Shown: piece after piece, positions 1 through 9,738 of the stretch
How the letters are laid out: each line of letters begins with the position of its first letter
Numbering within the stretch: the stretch's first letter is position 1
DNA from: Pseudonocardia ammonioxydans
GTDB taxonomy: Bacteria; Actinomycetota; Actinomycetes; Mycobacteriales; Pseudonocardiaceae
Direction of reading: 5' to 3'
DNA: 64,000 nucleotides
Assembly (NCBI RefSeq): GCF_900115005.1
Contig: NZ_FOUY01000002.1
Coordinates: 248,001-312,000, forward strand
Made by a program: the position numbers and the translations under genes
The notes under the pieces: generated by a model
Seen by the model: only the letters and a program-made list of their open reading frames with translations
What the model was told of the DNA's origin: nothing
Database searches by the model: none

Positions 1-38
1 CGGGTCACGCGACGACGACGGGATTCGGGCCTGGTCAC

Positions 39-77
39 AGGTCTCCTTGCAGGACGTGGCACGTCCTGCGGAGACCT
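39..77. terminator. Long palindromic hairpin near the left edge
   Basis: Two nested perfect arms are visible: AGGTCTCC (39-46) pairs with GGAGACCT (70-77), and GCAGGACGTG (49-58) pairs with CACGTCCTGC (60-69), with only a TT bulge between them. No gene is supported between position 1 and 266, so it may terminate a gene lying left of the window. No U-tract follows on either strand, so termination is an inference from the stem alone. Confidence 0.4.
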
Positions 78-223
78 CGGGGAGGAGGAATGCTGCGCCG
101 ACGGGCCCGGGCGCGGCTCTGCATCCTCGCGGCGCGCGCTCCGTGATGGGAAATCGGTCCGGCGGATGGGCCGAACACTCGTTGATCCACGATACGCCCC
201 GGACGGGGGACCACCCGCGGCGG

Positions 224-277
224 GCCGCCCGTGAGTGGTTGTCGCGGCCCCAACCACGAAAACCACTCACGGGCGGC
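224..277. repeat. Stop-codon-anchored palindrome, copy 1 of 3
   Basis: A perfect 17-bp inverted repeat (224-240 with 261-277) has the core GTGAGTGGTT and a 20-nt loop. On the minus strand the TGA stop of the broken RIO kinase (267-269) lies inside the GTGAGTGG arm. The same core recurs at 34531-34570 and 49956-49995, each time at the 3' end of a gene. It could act as a terminator or an mRNA 3'-end stabiliser. Confidence 0.75.
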
Positions 278-1270
278 GGAGCCGCGAGCGTTCGCGCAGC
301 TCGGTGAGCAGGCGTTCCGGAGCGGCCGGGTCGAGGCCGCGGGCGGTGAACCACTCACCGAGTCGGCGGACGTCGCGCTCGAGGAATCCCGGGCCCTGCG
401 GGTTGCCGACGACGTCGACGACCTGCGGCAGGTCGATCAGCACCGGACGGCCGTCGTGCACCAGGACGTTGTAGGCGGACAGGTCGCCGTGGGTGTAGCC
501 CAGGTCGGCGAGGATGCCCAGCGCGCCGGCCAGCTCGTGCCACCACGCGTCGCGCTCGTCCGCCGCGGGGCGGGTGGCGGCGAGCCGGGGTGCGGCGGTG
601 CCGTCCGGCGTCCCGAGGAACTCCAGCAACACCTCGGTGCCCGCCACCGACACCGGGTACGGGACCGGCGCCCCGGCCTCGTGAGCCGGGCCAGCGCCGT
701 GAACTCGGCACCCGCCCACTGCCCGGCGATCAGGTCGCGGCCGACGGCGGTGCGCCGGGCCATCGCCCGGGTCTCCCGGGACCGGCGCACCCGGCGTCCC
801 TCCAGGTAGCCGGCGTCGCGATGGAACGAGCGGTGCGCCGGGTCGCGGTAGCGCTTGGCGGCGAGCAGCACGCCCGGCCGGCCGGGCAGGCCCCGCTCGA
901 CCAGGTGGACGTCGGCCTCCTTGCCGGTCTTGAGGATCCCGTGTTCGCGGTCGACGGCGCCGGCGTCGGTGACCAGCCACGCCGGCCACGGGCGCGGGCC
1001 GCGCGCCCCGGCGGTCACCGACGGCCAGGTGCTCCAGCGGTCACCCTCGGGTGGGGCGTCCGGGTCGTGCCCGGTACGCCCGTCGACGTCGTGCGCCTGC
1101 GCCGGCCCGAAACCGGACCGGCGGCGGTCGTCGGTGTCGGCGACGTCGCTGTCGTGGGGGGCGCTGTCGTGGAAGTCGCTGTCGTGGGGGGCGCGGTAGG
1201 TGTCGACATCGTCGTCGTCGAAGCGGCGGCGACGGCGGCGGACGGGTTCGGTCCGTCGGGAGGAATGCAC
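267..1270 (-). pseudogene. RIO1-family serine kinase, frameshifted
   Basis: The protein is split over two frames. The first carries an Asp/His-rich N-terminus and the RIO ATP-binding motif KTGKEADVHLVERG. The second carries the catalytic loop HGDLSAYNVLV and the metal-binding IDLPQ motif. The frames join at about position 683: the first frame reads ARLT and the second HEAGAPVPYPV, and adding one C (CTC-CAC-GAG) restores a normal RIO sequence ARLHEAGAPVPYPV. A single-base deletion is therefore the simplest reading. RIO kinases are ATP-dependent kinases or ATPases; the role of the actinobacterial members is poorly known. The start is placed at GTG 1270, with the stop inside the palindrome at 231-270. 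It could be a true pseudogene or a sequencing error. Confidence 0.75.
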
Positions 1271-1329
1271 TCTCGGGCTCCGGAGGGCAGCAGGGACGCC
1301 GCGCGGCTCCGGGCACGCTCGTGCCCGGG

Positions 1330-1395
1330 TCAGCCGCGGGGCGGGGACGGGCGGAGCGGGTGCGCAGCGCGCACCCGGGCACGGGTGACGGCCAT
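1330..1395 (-). CDS. Possible 21-residue Arg/Pro-rich upstream ORF
   Basis: An ATG at 1395 (minus strand) is preceded by GGGAGG at a spacing of nine bases and opens a 21-codon frame rich in Arg and Pro that ends at 1330, about 60 nt before the RIO kinase start. The strong ribosome binding site is the only support. It may be a leader peptide for the kinase gene or simply chance. I recognise no family. Confidence 0.25.
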   Translation of the reverse strand: MAVTRARVRAAHPLRPSPPRG

Positions 1396-1514
1396 CGGTA
1401 CGCACCTCCCGCTGCCCTGCGCGGTCGCCCGCGCGCCGGTCCCTCCGGATACCGACACCCTGCCGCGGCCCGGCGCCCGGTGCCACCGGTTTTCGGCGGC
1501 CGGTGCCGACGACC

Positions 1515-1688
1515 GCTCCGCAGGCTCCGCGCGGTGCTGATGTTCGCTCCGCAGGCTCCGCGCGGTGTGGAGGTGCGCTCCGCAGGCTCCGCGCGGTGTG
1601 GAGGTGCGCTCCGCAGGCTCCGCGCGGTGTGGAGGTGCGCTCCGCAGGCTCCGCGCGGTGCGGAGGTGCGCTCCGCAGGCTCCGCTCA
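1515..1688 (-). repeat. 31-bp minisatellite, locus A
   Basis: Five full 31-bp units start at 1515, 1546, 1577, 1608 and 1639, and a partial sixth follows at 1670. On the minus strand each unit contains the core GCGGAGCCTGCGGAGCG. The last partial unit contains the TGA stop (1686-1688) of the membrane exporter, so the array is the immediate 3' flank of that gene. Related arrays with the same period lie at 5912-6025 and 7199-7423. The stretch 1396-1514 holds no gene that I can support. Confidence 0.9.
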
Positions 1689-2156
1689 GCCCAACGCGGT
1701 GAGGGCTCCCAGCCCCAGCGCCCCGAACAGCACCCCCCACACGATGATCGTGATCGTCTGCCACACCACGACCTGCCGGCGGTCGAGCCCGGCGGCGACC
1801 ATGGCGAAGGCGGTGAACGAGATCGCCATCAGCGTCGGCGCGAGCAGCGAGGCGACCGGGACGCCGTAGCGGTCCACCCGGGCGACGAGCTTGCGCCGGC
1901 GCTCGCTCTGCGGCTTCTCCCGGCCCCGGGTCAGCCCGCGCCGCGCCCGGGTGCCCAGCCAGGTCGCGGCGGCCAGCGCGAGCAGGTTCCCGGCCACCGC
2001 CGCCACGACGGCCACGATCACCGGCATGCCCGCCAGCGCCCCGACGCCCGCACCGACGTAGGACTCGAGGAACGGCACGATCCCGATCACCAGCACGGCC
2101 AGGATCTGCAGCGCGGGGTGCAGGGTGTCCACCAGGGCGTTGAGCTGCTCGATCAT
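1686..2156 (-). CDS. Small multidrug-export family membrane protein
   Basis: This 156-residue integral membrane protein has an N-terminal hydrophobic pair around LQILAVLVIGIVPFLESYVGAG, a second pair in PVIVAVVAAVAGNLLALAAATW, a basic cytoplasmic loop (RRGLTRGREKPQSERRRK) and two C-terminal segments. The acidic FLESYVGAGVGALAG motif and the GN in the second pair resemble the putative small multi-drug export family (PF06695, COG2426). Transport substrate is unknown. The start is put at ATG 2156, with AGGA about nine bases upstream; an in-frame ATG at 2207 would add 17 residues. Its stop codon is the first part of the 31-bp repeat array. Confidence 0.7.
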   Translation of the reverse strand: MIEQLNALVDTLHPALQILAVLVIGIVPFLESYVGAGVGALAGMPVIVAVVAAVAGNLLALAAATWLGTRARRGLTRGREKPQSERRRKLVARVDRYGVPVASLLAPTLMAISFTAFAMVAAGLDRRQVVVWQTITIIVWGVLFGALGLGALTALG

Positions 2157-2298
2157 GACGACGATCCTGCCGGTCCGGCCGGTCTGTCCGGAACGCCCGG
2201 TTGTCACGATCCTGCCCCGTTCTGTGCACGGCGCAGCCGTGACAGATGTCAGATCACCCCGGCCGGGGCATCGGGCCGAGATCGTCAGGCGAGCGGTA

Positions 2299-3048
2299 TC
2301 AGGCCGGGATCACCAGGTCGAGATGATCGCCGGTGCGCTCCACGACGTGCCCGGCCCGGCGGACGATCCGCACGACCGCGGCCGCGTCGGACGGCTCGGC
2401 CCGCGACGTCGCCAGCAGCCGTGCCAGCCCGCCCTTGTGGGACTTGTTGTGGTGGCTGACGACCGAGCGGCTGCCGTCGGCACGCTCGGCGAGCACGTTG
2501 ACGGTCACGGCGCCGGGGACCACCCCGAGCGCCGCGTAGCCGCCGGAGCGCAGGTCGACGACGAGCTCCCCGGCCGCGATCCGGGCCAGCAGCGGGTCCA
2601 GCGCCGGCCGCCAGCGCGCGGCCAGCGTCCCGGAGCCGGGCAGCTTCGAGGACGCGGAGAGCCGGTAGGGCGGGATCGGGTCGTCGGCGCCGAGCAGCCC
2701 GAACAGCGCCGAGCAGACCGCGAGCCGGGACCGGGCACGGCCACGGGTGGCCGCGGTGAACGAGCCCGCGTCGAGCGCGTCGTAGAGCACGCCGGTGTAG
2801 CGGTCGAGGGCCGGCATCGTCGCGGCGGACGCGAGCGCGGCGTTGCGGTCGATCTCGGCGTCCTGCCGTTCCGAGACCCCGAGCGCCCGCCGCGCCGCCG
2901 GACGGTCCCCGGCCAGGGCGACGAGCTCGTCGACGAGCTCCTTGCGGACGGCGCCGAGCTCGGCGTCGTGGGAGAGCGCGGACAGGTCGAGCGGGGGGCC
3001 GTCCCCTCCGCCACGCTTGGTCTCCGAGGGCGGCAGCAGCACGAGCAC
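2299..3048 (-). CDS. yaaA: YaaA family peroxide-stress protein
   Basis: The 249-residue product starts VLVLLPPSETKRGGG, the diagnostic N-terminus of the YaaA/DUF328 family. It also carries the family segments DRYTGVLYDALDA, SALFGLLGADDPIPPYRLS and SHHNKSHKGGLARLL. In E. coli YaaA lowers free iron and protects DNA during peroxide stress; that role here is by homology. The GTG start at 3048 is chosen because the PPSETK motif must be near the N-terminus and because a TAGGCT box lies 8 nt upstream on the minus strand, fitting a leaderless transcript. A 16-bp direct repeat overlaps its likely -35 region. Confidence 0.9.
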   Translation of the reverse strand: MLVLLPPSETKRGGGDGPPLDLSALSHDAELGAVRKELVDELVALAGDRPAARRALGVSERQDAEIDRNAALASAATMPALDRYTGVLYDALDAGSFTAATRGRARSRLAVCSALFGLLGADDPIPPYRLSASSKLPGSGTLAARWRPALDPLLARIAAGELVVDLRSGGYAALGVVPGAVTVNVLAERADGSRSVVSHHNKSHKGGLARLLATSRAEPSDAAAVVRIVRRAGHVVERTGDHLDLVIPA

Positions 3049-3056
3049 GGCGGGCC

Positions 3057-3106
3057 AGCCTAGTGGCCGCCCGGAATGTCGCCGCCGGCTGCCCGGAATG
3101 TCGCCG
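3057..3106 (-). promoter_or_regulatory. yaaA promoter with 16-bp direct repeat
   Basis: On the minus strand TAGGCT (3062-3057) ends 8 nt before the GTG start of yaaA. Just upstream, GCCCGGAATGTCGCCG occurs twice, at 3069-3084 and 3091-3106, 22 bp apart or about two helical turns. The first copy overlaps the expected -35 position, which makes it a candidate operator. No regulator is identified. Confidence 0.5.
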
Positions 3107-3148
3107 CTGTCCGAGACCTGCTCACTCCTGCGTGACACCCACCCGGCG

Positions 3149-4716
<1,568 letters not shown>

Positions 4717-4734
4717 GGGAAAGGTGCCCAGAAG

Positions 4735-5877
4735 TTGATCAGCACGAACCGTCTCCCTCCCGCCAGCGGTGCCTGGCGGGAGGGGGACGACCCCGGCCGA
4801 CGCCGGTTCCTCGATCTGCCCGCCCCGCTGAAGCTGCAGGCCGGCGGCGAGCTGCCCGGCGTCCGGCTGTCGTACGAGACCTGGGGCGAGCTCGCTCCGG
4901 ACGGCTCCAACGCCGTCCTGGTGCTGCACGCCCTCACCGGTGACACCCACATCGAGGGGCCGGCCGGCCCCGGGCACCCGACCGCCGGGTGGTGGCCCGG
5001 GCTCATCACGCCCGGCGGGCCGCTCGACCCGGCCCACTGGTTCGTCGTCGCCCCGAACGCGGTCGGCGGCTGCCAGGGCAGCACCGGGCCGGCGTCCACC
5101 GCGCCGGACGGGCGCCCGTGGGGGAGCCGGTTCCCGCTGGTCACCGTGCGGGACACGGTGGCCGCGGAGCAGCACCTCGCCGATGCCCTCGGCATCGACG
5201 CCTTCGCGTGCGTGATCGGCGGGTCGATGGGCTCGATGCGGTCCCTGGAATGGGCCGCGACCGAGCCCGACCGGGTGCAACGGCTGTTCATGCTGGCCGG
5301 CCCGGCGGCCTCGTCGGCCGACCAGATCGGCTGGGCCAACCCGCAGATCGAGGCCATCCGGGCGGACCCGCACTGGCGCGGCGGCGACTACCACGACGCC
5401 CCCGAGGGCCCGTGGCGCGGCCTCGGCATCGCCCGCCGGATCGCGCACCTGAGCTACCGGTCCGGTGAGGAGCTCGCGACGCGGTTCGGCCGTGACCCGC
5501 AGGACGACGAGGACCCCTACGCCGGCGGCCGGTACGCCATCGAGTCGTACCTGGACCACCACGCGAACAAGCTCGTGCGCCGGTTCGACGCCGCGTCCTA
5601 CGTCCGGCTGACCCAGCTCATGAACCATCACGACGTGGGTCGCGACCGCGGTGGCGTGGAGTCCGCGCTGAGCCGGGTACGGGCCCGGACCTACGTCGCC
5701 GGTGTCACCTCGGACCGGCTGTACCCGGTGGCCGAGCAGGAGGAGCTGGCCGCGGGGATCCCGCACGCCGACCCGGTCAAGGTGATCGACTCGCCGTACG
5801 GGCACGACGGGTTCCTGGTCGAGACGCCCGTCGTCGCGGGGCTGCTCGCGGAGCTGCTGGACCGGCCGGCCGCCTGA
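4735..5877 (+). CDS. metX: Homoserine O-acetyltransferase
   Basis: MetX transfers the acetyl group of acetyl-CoA to homoserine and feeds MetY. The 380-residue alpha/beta-hydrolase fold protein has the oxyanion region LHALTGDTHIEGPAG, the nucleophile elbow GGSMGSMRSLEWA (Ser about 164), the Asp-bearing SDRLYP and the catalytic His in SPYGHDGFLVE (about 357). The family also includes homoserine succinyltransferases; the MetY partner makes acetyl the likely donor. The reading frame begins with TTG 4735 after a purine-rich AGGGGAAAGG stretch. No good later start precedes the conserved region. The gene is followed by degenerate 31-bp repeats. Confidence 0.93.
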   Translation: MISTNRLPPASGAWREGDDPGRRRFLDLPAPLKLQAGGELPGVRLSYETWGELAPDGSNAVLVLHALTGDTHIEGPAGPGHPTAGWWPGLITPGGPLDPAHWFVVAPNAVGGCQGSTGPASTAPDGRPWGSRFPLVTVRDTVAAEQHLADALGIDAFACVIGGSMGSMRSLEWAATEPDRVQRLFMLAGPAASSADQIGWANPQIEAIRADPHWRGGDYHDAPEGPWRGLGIARRIAHLSYRSGEELATRFGRDPQDDEDPYAGGRYAIESYLDHHANKLVRRFDAASYVRLTQLMNHHDVGRDRGGVESALSRVRARTYVAGVTSDRLYPVAEQEELAAGIPHADPVKVIDSPYGHDGFLVETPVVAGLLAELLDRPAA

Positions 5878-5911
5878 GTTCTGCTGGGCGAGCGGGCGGG
5901 GGCGGTTGTTC

Positions 5912-6025
5912 GCTCCGCACGCTCGCACGGCGCTAATTGCTTCGCTGCGCAATCTCGCTGGTGCTGGTTGTTTCGCTCCGCAAGCTCGCTCAGTGTCTGA
6001 CGTTTCGCTCCGCAAGCTCGCTCAG
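5912..6025 (-). repeat. Degenerate 31/32-bp repeats, locus B
   Basis: Four diverged copies begin at 5912, 5944, 5975 and 6007, a period of 31-32 bp. Read on the minus strand, the best copies contain CTGAGCGAGCTTGCGGAGC, clearly related to the cores of the arrays at 1515-1688 and 7199-7423. Unlike those arrays, this one does not follow a gene on its own strand. It fills the gap between metX and the acyltransferase, and no gene is seen there. Confidence 0.75.
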
Positions 6026-6088
6026 CGTCGTCTCAGGGTCGCTGCTCTACGGTCCGGCACGCCCGTGGCCCCGACGACGGAGCAGCCC

Positions 6089-7201
6089 ATGGCCCGCCAC
6101 CGAGCCGAGCGCCGATCCACCGTGCGGATCGCCCCGATCGGCACGGTCCCCGCGACGTTCCCCCCGCCGCGACGGCCCGGGGACGACCGTCCCCGCCCCC
6201 GTACCGCGTGGGTGGATGCCGCGAAGGGGATCTGCATCGTGCTGGTGGTGCTGCACCACGCGGTGATGTTCCTGGGCCTGCACGGGCTGGTGCCCGGCCC
6301 GCTCGAGATGCTGAACACGGCACTGGCCTCGCTGCGGATGCCGCTGTTCTTCCTGGCCTCGGGGCTGTTCCTCGCCGCGGCACTGACCCGGCCGTGGCGG
6401 ACGCTGCTGCACAAGCGGGTCGCCCTGTTCGCCTGGCTCTACCTGCTCTGGACGACCGTGCAGTTCGGGGTGATGGCGGCGCTGCCCGCCGGTACCGCCC
6501 CCGGTCTCGCCACCCAGGACGCGAACGGGCTGCTGTTCAGCCCGCTGCTCCCGGCGCCGTCGATGTGGTTCCTGTACGCACTCGCGCTCTTCTCGGTGGC
6601 GGCGCGACTGCTGCAGCGGGTCCCCGCCGCGGTGCTGCTGGTCGGGACCGGGGTCCTGAGTGCGCTGGTCGGCGCGGGCACGATCGAGATCGACTCGTTC
6701 GCCTGGATGTTCATGGCGCGGTACGCGTTCTTCTTCGTGCTCGGCTGGCACGGGCGCGCGCTCGTCGAGCGGCTGGCGGCGGCGACGTCGCCGCTGCGGG
6801 TGCTCGCGGTGGCCGTCCTGGCCGGCGGTACCGCCGCCGCCTCGGTGGTGTTCGGGCTGCGGGAGATCCCCGGCGTCGCGTTCGCGCTGAACCTGATCGC
6901 GGTCGCGGGCGGGGTGCTGGCCGCCGCCCAACTCGCCCGGTGGCGGGTCGGCCGGGTCGCGGTCGCGCTCGGCCGCCGCACGCTGCCGATCTACCTCACG
7001 AACATCCTGATGATCGGCGGGCTGACCGCGCTGCTGTCCGGGGTGCAGCTGCCCGCACCCGCGCAGTACGCGCTGGTCGCCGCGGTCACCGCCGCCGCCG
7101 TCGTGGCGACACTGGCGCTGCACCGGGCGCTGACCGCGCTGCGGGCCGGCTGGCTCTACGACCTGCCCGGCCGCTGGGCGGTCCGCCCCGCCATCGGCTG
7201 A
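6089..7201 (+). CDS. Acyltransferase-3 family membrane protein
   Basis: This 370-residue polytopic protein begins with a basic, Pro-rich cytoplasmic tail and then the family signature WVDAAKGICIVLVVLHHAV, whose His is the expected catalytic residue. About ten hydrophobic segments follow, including LFFLASGLFLAA and MFMARYAFFFVLGWHG. It resembles the fucose 4-O-acetylase-like/acyltransferase-3 family (PF01757), which acylates sugars or other exported molecules at the membrane. The acceptor cannot be read from the sequence. ATG 6089 follows GGAG. Its stop TGA (7199-7201) is the first codon of a 31-bp repeat array. Confidence 0.8.
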   Translation: MARHRAERRSTVRIAPIGTVPATFPPPRRPGDDRPRPRTAWVDAAKGICIVLVVLHHAVMFLGLHGLVPGPLEMLNTALASLRMPLFFLASGLFLAAALTRPWRTLLHKRVALFAWLYLLWTTVQFGVMAALPAGTAPGLATQDANGLLFSPLLPAPSMWFLYALALFSVAARLLQRVPAAVLLVGTGVLSALVGAGTIEIDSFAWMFMARYAFFFVLGWHGRALVERLAAATSPLRVLAVAVLAGGTAAASVVFGLREIPGVAFALNLIAVAGGVLAAAQLARWRVGRVAVALGRRTLPIYLTNILMIGGLTALLSGVQLPAPAQYALVAAVTAAAVVATLALHRALTALRAGWLYDLPGRWAVRPAIG

Positions 7202-7423
7202 GCGGAGCCTGCGGAGCGAACATCAGCCCTTCGCAACTGAGCGGAGCCTGCGGAGCGAACATCAGCCCTGAGCGGAGCCTGCGGAGCGAACATCAGCCCT
7301 GAGCGGAGCCTGCGGAGCGAACATCAGCCCCGAGCGGAGCCTGCGGAGCGAACATCAGCCCTGAGCGGAGCCTGCGGAGCGAACATCAGCCCCGAGCGGA
7401 GCCCGCGGAGCGAGCATCGGCAC
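7199..7423 (+). repeat. 31-bp minisatellite, locus C
   Basis: Seven units start at 7199, 7238, 7269, 7300, 7331, 7362 and 7393. An 8-bp insert follows the first; the rest are exactly 31 bp apart with almost no divergence. The core is GCGGAGCCTGCGGAGCG, followed by AACATCAGC. The first three bases are the stop codon of the acyltransferase. A small inverted repeat CTGAGCG/CGCTCAG follows at 7423-7440 and holds the stop of the convergent PPOX gene. Confidence 0.92.
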
Positions 7424-7436
7424 TGAGCGCCGCCGC

Positions 7437-7859
7437 TCAGCCGATGCGCTCGCCGTAGACGCGCTGCACGCGCATCGTCATGAGCACCCGCCGGTCGCGG
7501 ACCATGGCGGCACGGAAGTCGTCCCAGTCCGGGTGCTCGCCCGCGGCGGCGCGGTACCAGTCGACCAGCGCCTGGACCGCGGGGCCGTCCGGGGAGTCGT
7601 CCGGCCCGACCAGCTCGACCGGGCCCTCGGCGGTGGCCCAGGCCCGCCCGTCGCCGCTCTCGACCGACAGCGCGGCCCGCGGGTCGCGGCGCAGGTTGGC
7701 CGTCTTCGCCCGGCCCTCGGTCATCGAGACGCCGATCGTCCCGGCGGCGCGGTCGTAGTACGGCGTCACCGGCGACAGCTGCGGCATCCCGCTGCGTTTG
7801 ATCGTCGCCAGCGTGCCCTGCCGTGCGTTCTCGAGCAGCTCGTGCTGTTCGGCTCCCAT
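7437..7859 (-). CDS. PPOX-class F420-dependent oxidoreductase
   Basis: The 140-residue protein has the split beta-barrel of the pyridoxamine-phosphate-oxidase superfamily: ARQGTLATIKRSGMPQLSPV at the N-terminus, then VSMTEGRAKTANLRRDPRAALSV and WATAEGPVELV. Proteins of this size and pattern belong to the Rv1155-like group (TIGR03618), which binds F420 or FMN. The substrate is unknown. ATG 7859 gives a normal family length. The gene is convergent with the acyltransferase across the 31-bp repeat array, and its stop lies in a CTGAGCG context like that of its neighbour. Confidence 0.85.
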   Translation of the reverse strand: MGAEQHELLENARQGTLATIKRSGMPQLSPVTPYYDRAAGTIGVSMTEGRAKTANLRRDPRAALSVESGDGRAWATAEGPVELVGPDDSPDGPAVQALVDWYRAAAGEHPDWDDFRAAMVRDRRVLMTMRVQRVYGERIG

Positions 7860-7931
7860 GCCCGGGCCAACTCCCGGGCCCCGCCGGGTGTTCCCGCGGG
7901 AACCTGGATGAAGCCGCGTGACGGCTGTGGC

Positions 7932-7937
7932 TACCCT
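7932..7937 (+). promoter_or_regulatory. proS -10 box, leaderless
   Basis: TACCCT ends exactly 7 nt before the GTG start of proS, so the mRNA should begin at or next to the start codon. No clear -35 box is visible. Confidence 0.5.
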
Positions 7938-7944
7938 GACCCGG

Positions 7945-9690
7945 GTGTTGACCCGGATGTCGTCGCTGTTCCTGCGCACCCTGCGCGAGGACCCGGCCGA
8001 CGCGGAGGTACCCAGCCACAAGCTGCTGGTCCGCGCCGGCTACGTCCGTCGCGTGGCCCCCGGCGTCTACTCCTGGCTGCCGCTCGGTCTCAAGGTGCTC
8101 CGCCGCATCGAGAACGTCGTGCGCGAGGAGATGGACGCCATGGGCGGCCAGGAGATCCAGTTCCCGGCGCTGCTGCCGCGCGAGCCGTACCAGGCGACGA
8201 ACCGGTGGACCGAGTACGGACCCGCGCTGTTCCGGATCAAGGACCGCAAGGGTGCCGACTACCTGCTCGGCCCCACCCACGAGGAGCTGTTCACGCTCGC
8301 GGTGAAGGGCGAGTACTCGTCCTACAAGGACTACCCGGTCGTGCTGTATCAGATCCAGAACAAGTACCGCGACGAGGAGCGGCCCCGCGCGGGCATCCTG
8401 CGCGGCCGCGAGTTCCTGATGAAGGACTCCTACTCGTTCGACCTGTCCGACGAGGGGCTGTCGGAGTCCTACCGCAAGCACCGCGAGGCCTACGTCAAGA
8501 TCTTCGACCGGCTCGGGCTGACGTACGTGATCGTGGCGGCCACGTCCGGCGCGATGGGCGGCTCGGCGTCCGAGGAGTTCCTGGCCGAGTCCGCGACCGG
8601 CGAGGACACCTTCGTCCGCAGCGCGGGCGGGTACGCCGCGAACGTGGAGGCGGTGACCACCCCGGCGCCCCCGGCGCGGGAGATCGAGGGGCTGGCCCCG
8701 GCCCAGGTGCACCACACCCCGGACACCCCGACCATCGAGTCGCTGGTCGCGTTCCTCAACGCGCACACCGACCGGACGTTCACCGCGGCGGACACCCTGA
8801 AGAACGTCCTGGTGAAGATCAAGCAGCCCGGGGCGGACGAGTGGGAGCTGCTCGGCGTCGGTGTGCCCGGGGACCGCGAGGTCGACATGAAGCGGCTCGA
8901 GGCGGGGCTCGAGCCCGCCCAGGTGGAGCTGCTGGAGGAGGCCGACTTCGCCCGGCACGACTTCCTGGTCAAGGGCTACATCGGGCCGGGTGCGCTGGCC
9001 GCGAACGGGGTCCGCTACCTCGTCGACCCGCGGATCGTCCCCGGCACCGCCTGGGTGACCGGCGCCGACAAGGCCGACCACCACGTCGTCGACCTGGTGT
9101 GCGGGCGCGACTTCACCCCGGACGGGACCATCGAGGCCGCCGAGGTGCGTGCCGGCGACCTCGCCCCCGACGGCAGCGGTGAGCTCGAGGCCGCCCGCGG
9201 CATCGAGATCGGGCACATCTTCCAGCTGGGCCGCAAGTACGCCGACGCGTTCGCCCTCGACGCGCTGGGCCCGGACTCGAAGCCGATCCGGATCACCATG
9301 GGGTCCTACGGCATCGGGGTGTCCCGGCTGGTCGCCGCGGTCGCCGAGCAGTGCCACGACGAGTCGGGGCTGGTGTGGCCGCGGTCGGTCGCGCCGTTCG
9401 ACGTGCACGTCGTGGTCGCCGGGAAGTCCGCCGAGCTGCTCGAGGGCGGCGAGGCCGTCGCGGCCGAGCTGGAGGCACAGGGCCTGTCGGTGCTGCTCGA
9501 CGACCGCAAGGCCAGCCCCGGCGTCAAGTTCGCCGACGCCGAGCTGGTCGGGGTCCCCACGATCGTCGTCGTCGGGCGCGGGCTGGCCGACGGCACGGTC
9601 GAGCTGAAGGACCGGGCCACCGGTGAGCGGACCGAGATCCCGCGCGAGGGCGTGGCCGGGCACGTGGCGGGGGTCGTCCGGGGCGGCTGA
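7945..9690 (+). CDS. proS: Prolyl-tRNA synthetase
   Basis: This class II synthetase charges tRNA-Pro. The 581-residue length is that of the bacterial type with an editing insertion. Visible are the N-terminal [20 protein letters not shown], motif 1 in [20 protein letters not shown], motif 2 in [21 protein letters not shown], the INS editing region around residues 230-400, motif 3 in [19 protein letters not shown] and the C-terminal anticodon-binding domain. The GTG start at 7945 gives VLTRMSS, like mycobacterial ProS, and sits 7 nt after TACCCT. The gene stands alone but precedes the nusA-infB operon as in other actinobacteria. Confidence 0.97.
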   Translation: MLTRMSSLFLRTLREDPADAEVPSHKLLVRAGYVRRVAPGVYSWLPLGLKVLRRIENVVREEMDAMGGQEIQFPALLPREPYQATNRWTEYGPALFRIKDRKGADYLLGPTHEELFTLAVKGEYSSYKDYPVVLYQIQNKYRDEERPRAGILRGREFLMKDSYSFDLSDEGLSESYRKHREAYVKIFDRLGLTYVIVAATSGAMGGSASEEFLAESATGEDTFVRSAGGYAANVEAVTTPAPPAREIEGLAPAQVHHTPDTPTIESLVAFLNAHTDRTFTAADTLKNVLVKIKQPGADEWELLGVGVPGDREVDMKRLEAGLEPAQVELLEEADFARHDFLVKGYIGPGALAANGVRYLVDPRIVPGTAWVTGADKADHHVVDLVCGRDFTPDGTIEAAEVRAGDLAPDGSGELEAARGIEIGHIFQLGRKYADAFALDALGPDSKPIRITMGSYGIGVSRLVAAVAEQCHDESGLVWPRSVAPFDVHVVVAGKSAELLEGGEAVAAELEAQGLSVLLDDRKASPGVKFADAELVGVPTIVVVGRGLADGTVELKDRATGERTEIPREGVAGHVAGVVRGG

Positions 9691-9738
9691 GCCCGCGGCT
9701 GAGCACTGCCCCGGTCCGCGCACCGGCGAACGCCGGGG

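Noticed and set aside
1-266. Small open frames at the left edge
   Set aside because: None has a ribosome binding site plus a recognisable motif. Only the palindromes at 39-77 and 224-277 stand out.
667-700. Programmed frameshift in the RIO kinase
   Set aside because: No slippery heptamer or downstream stimulatory structure is seen, and one added base restores the consensus, so a deletion or sequencing error is simpler.
7199-7423. CRISPR-like array of 31-bp units
   Set aside because: The units abut without unique spacers, no cas genes are near, and the same core appears as minisatellites at two other loci.
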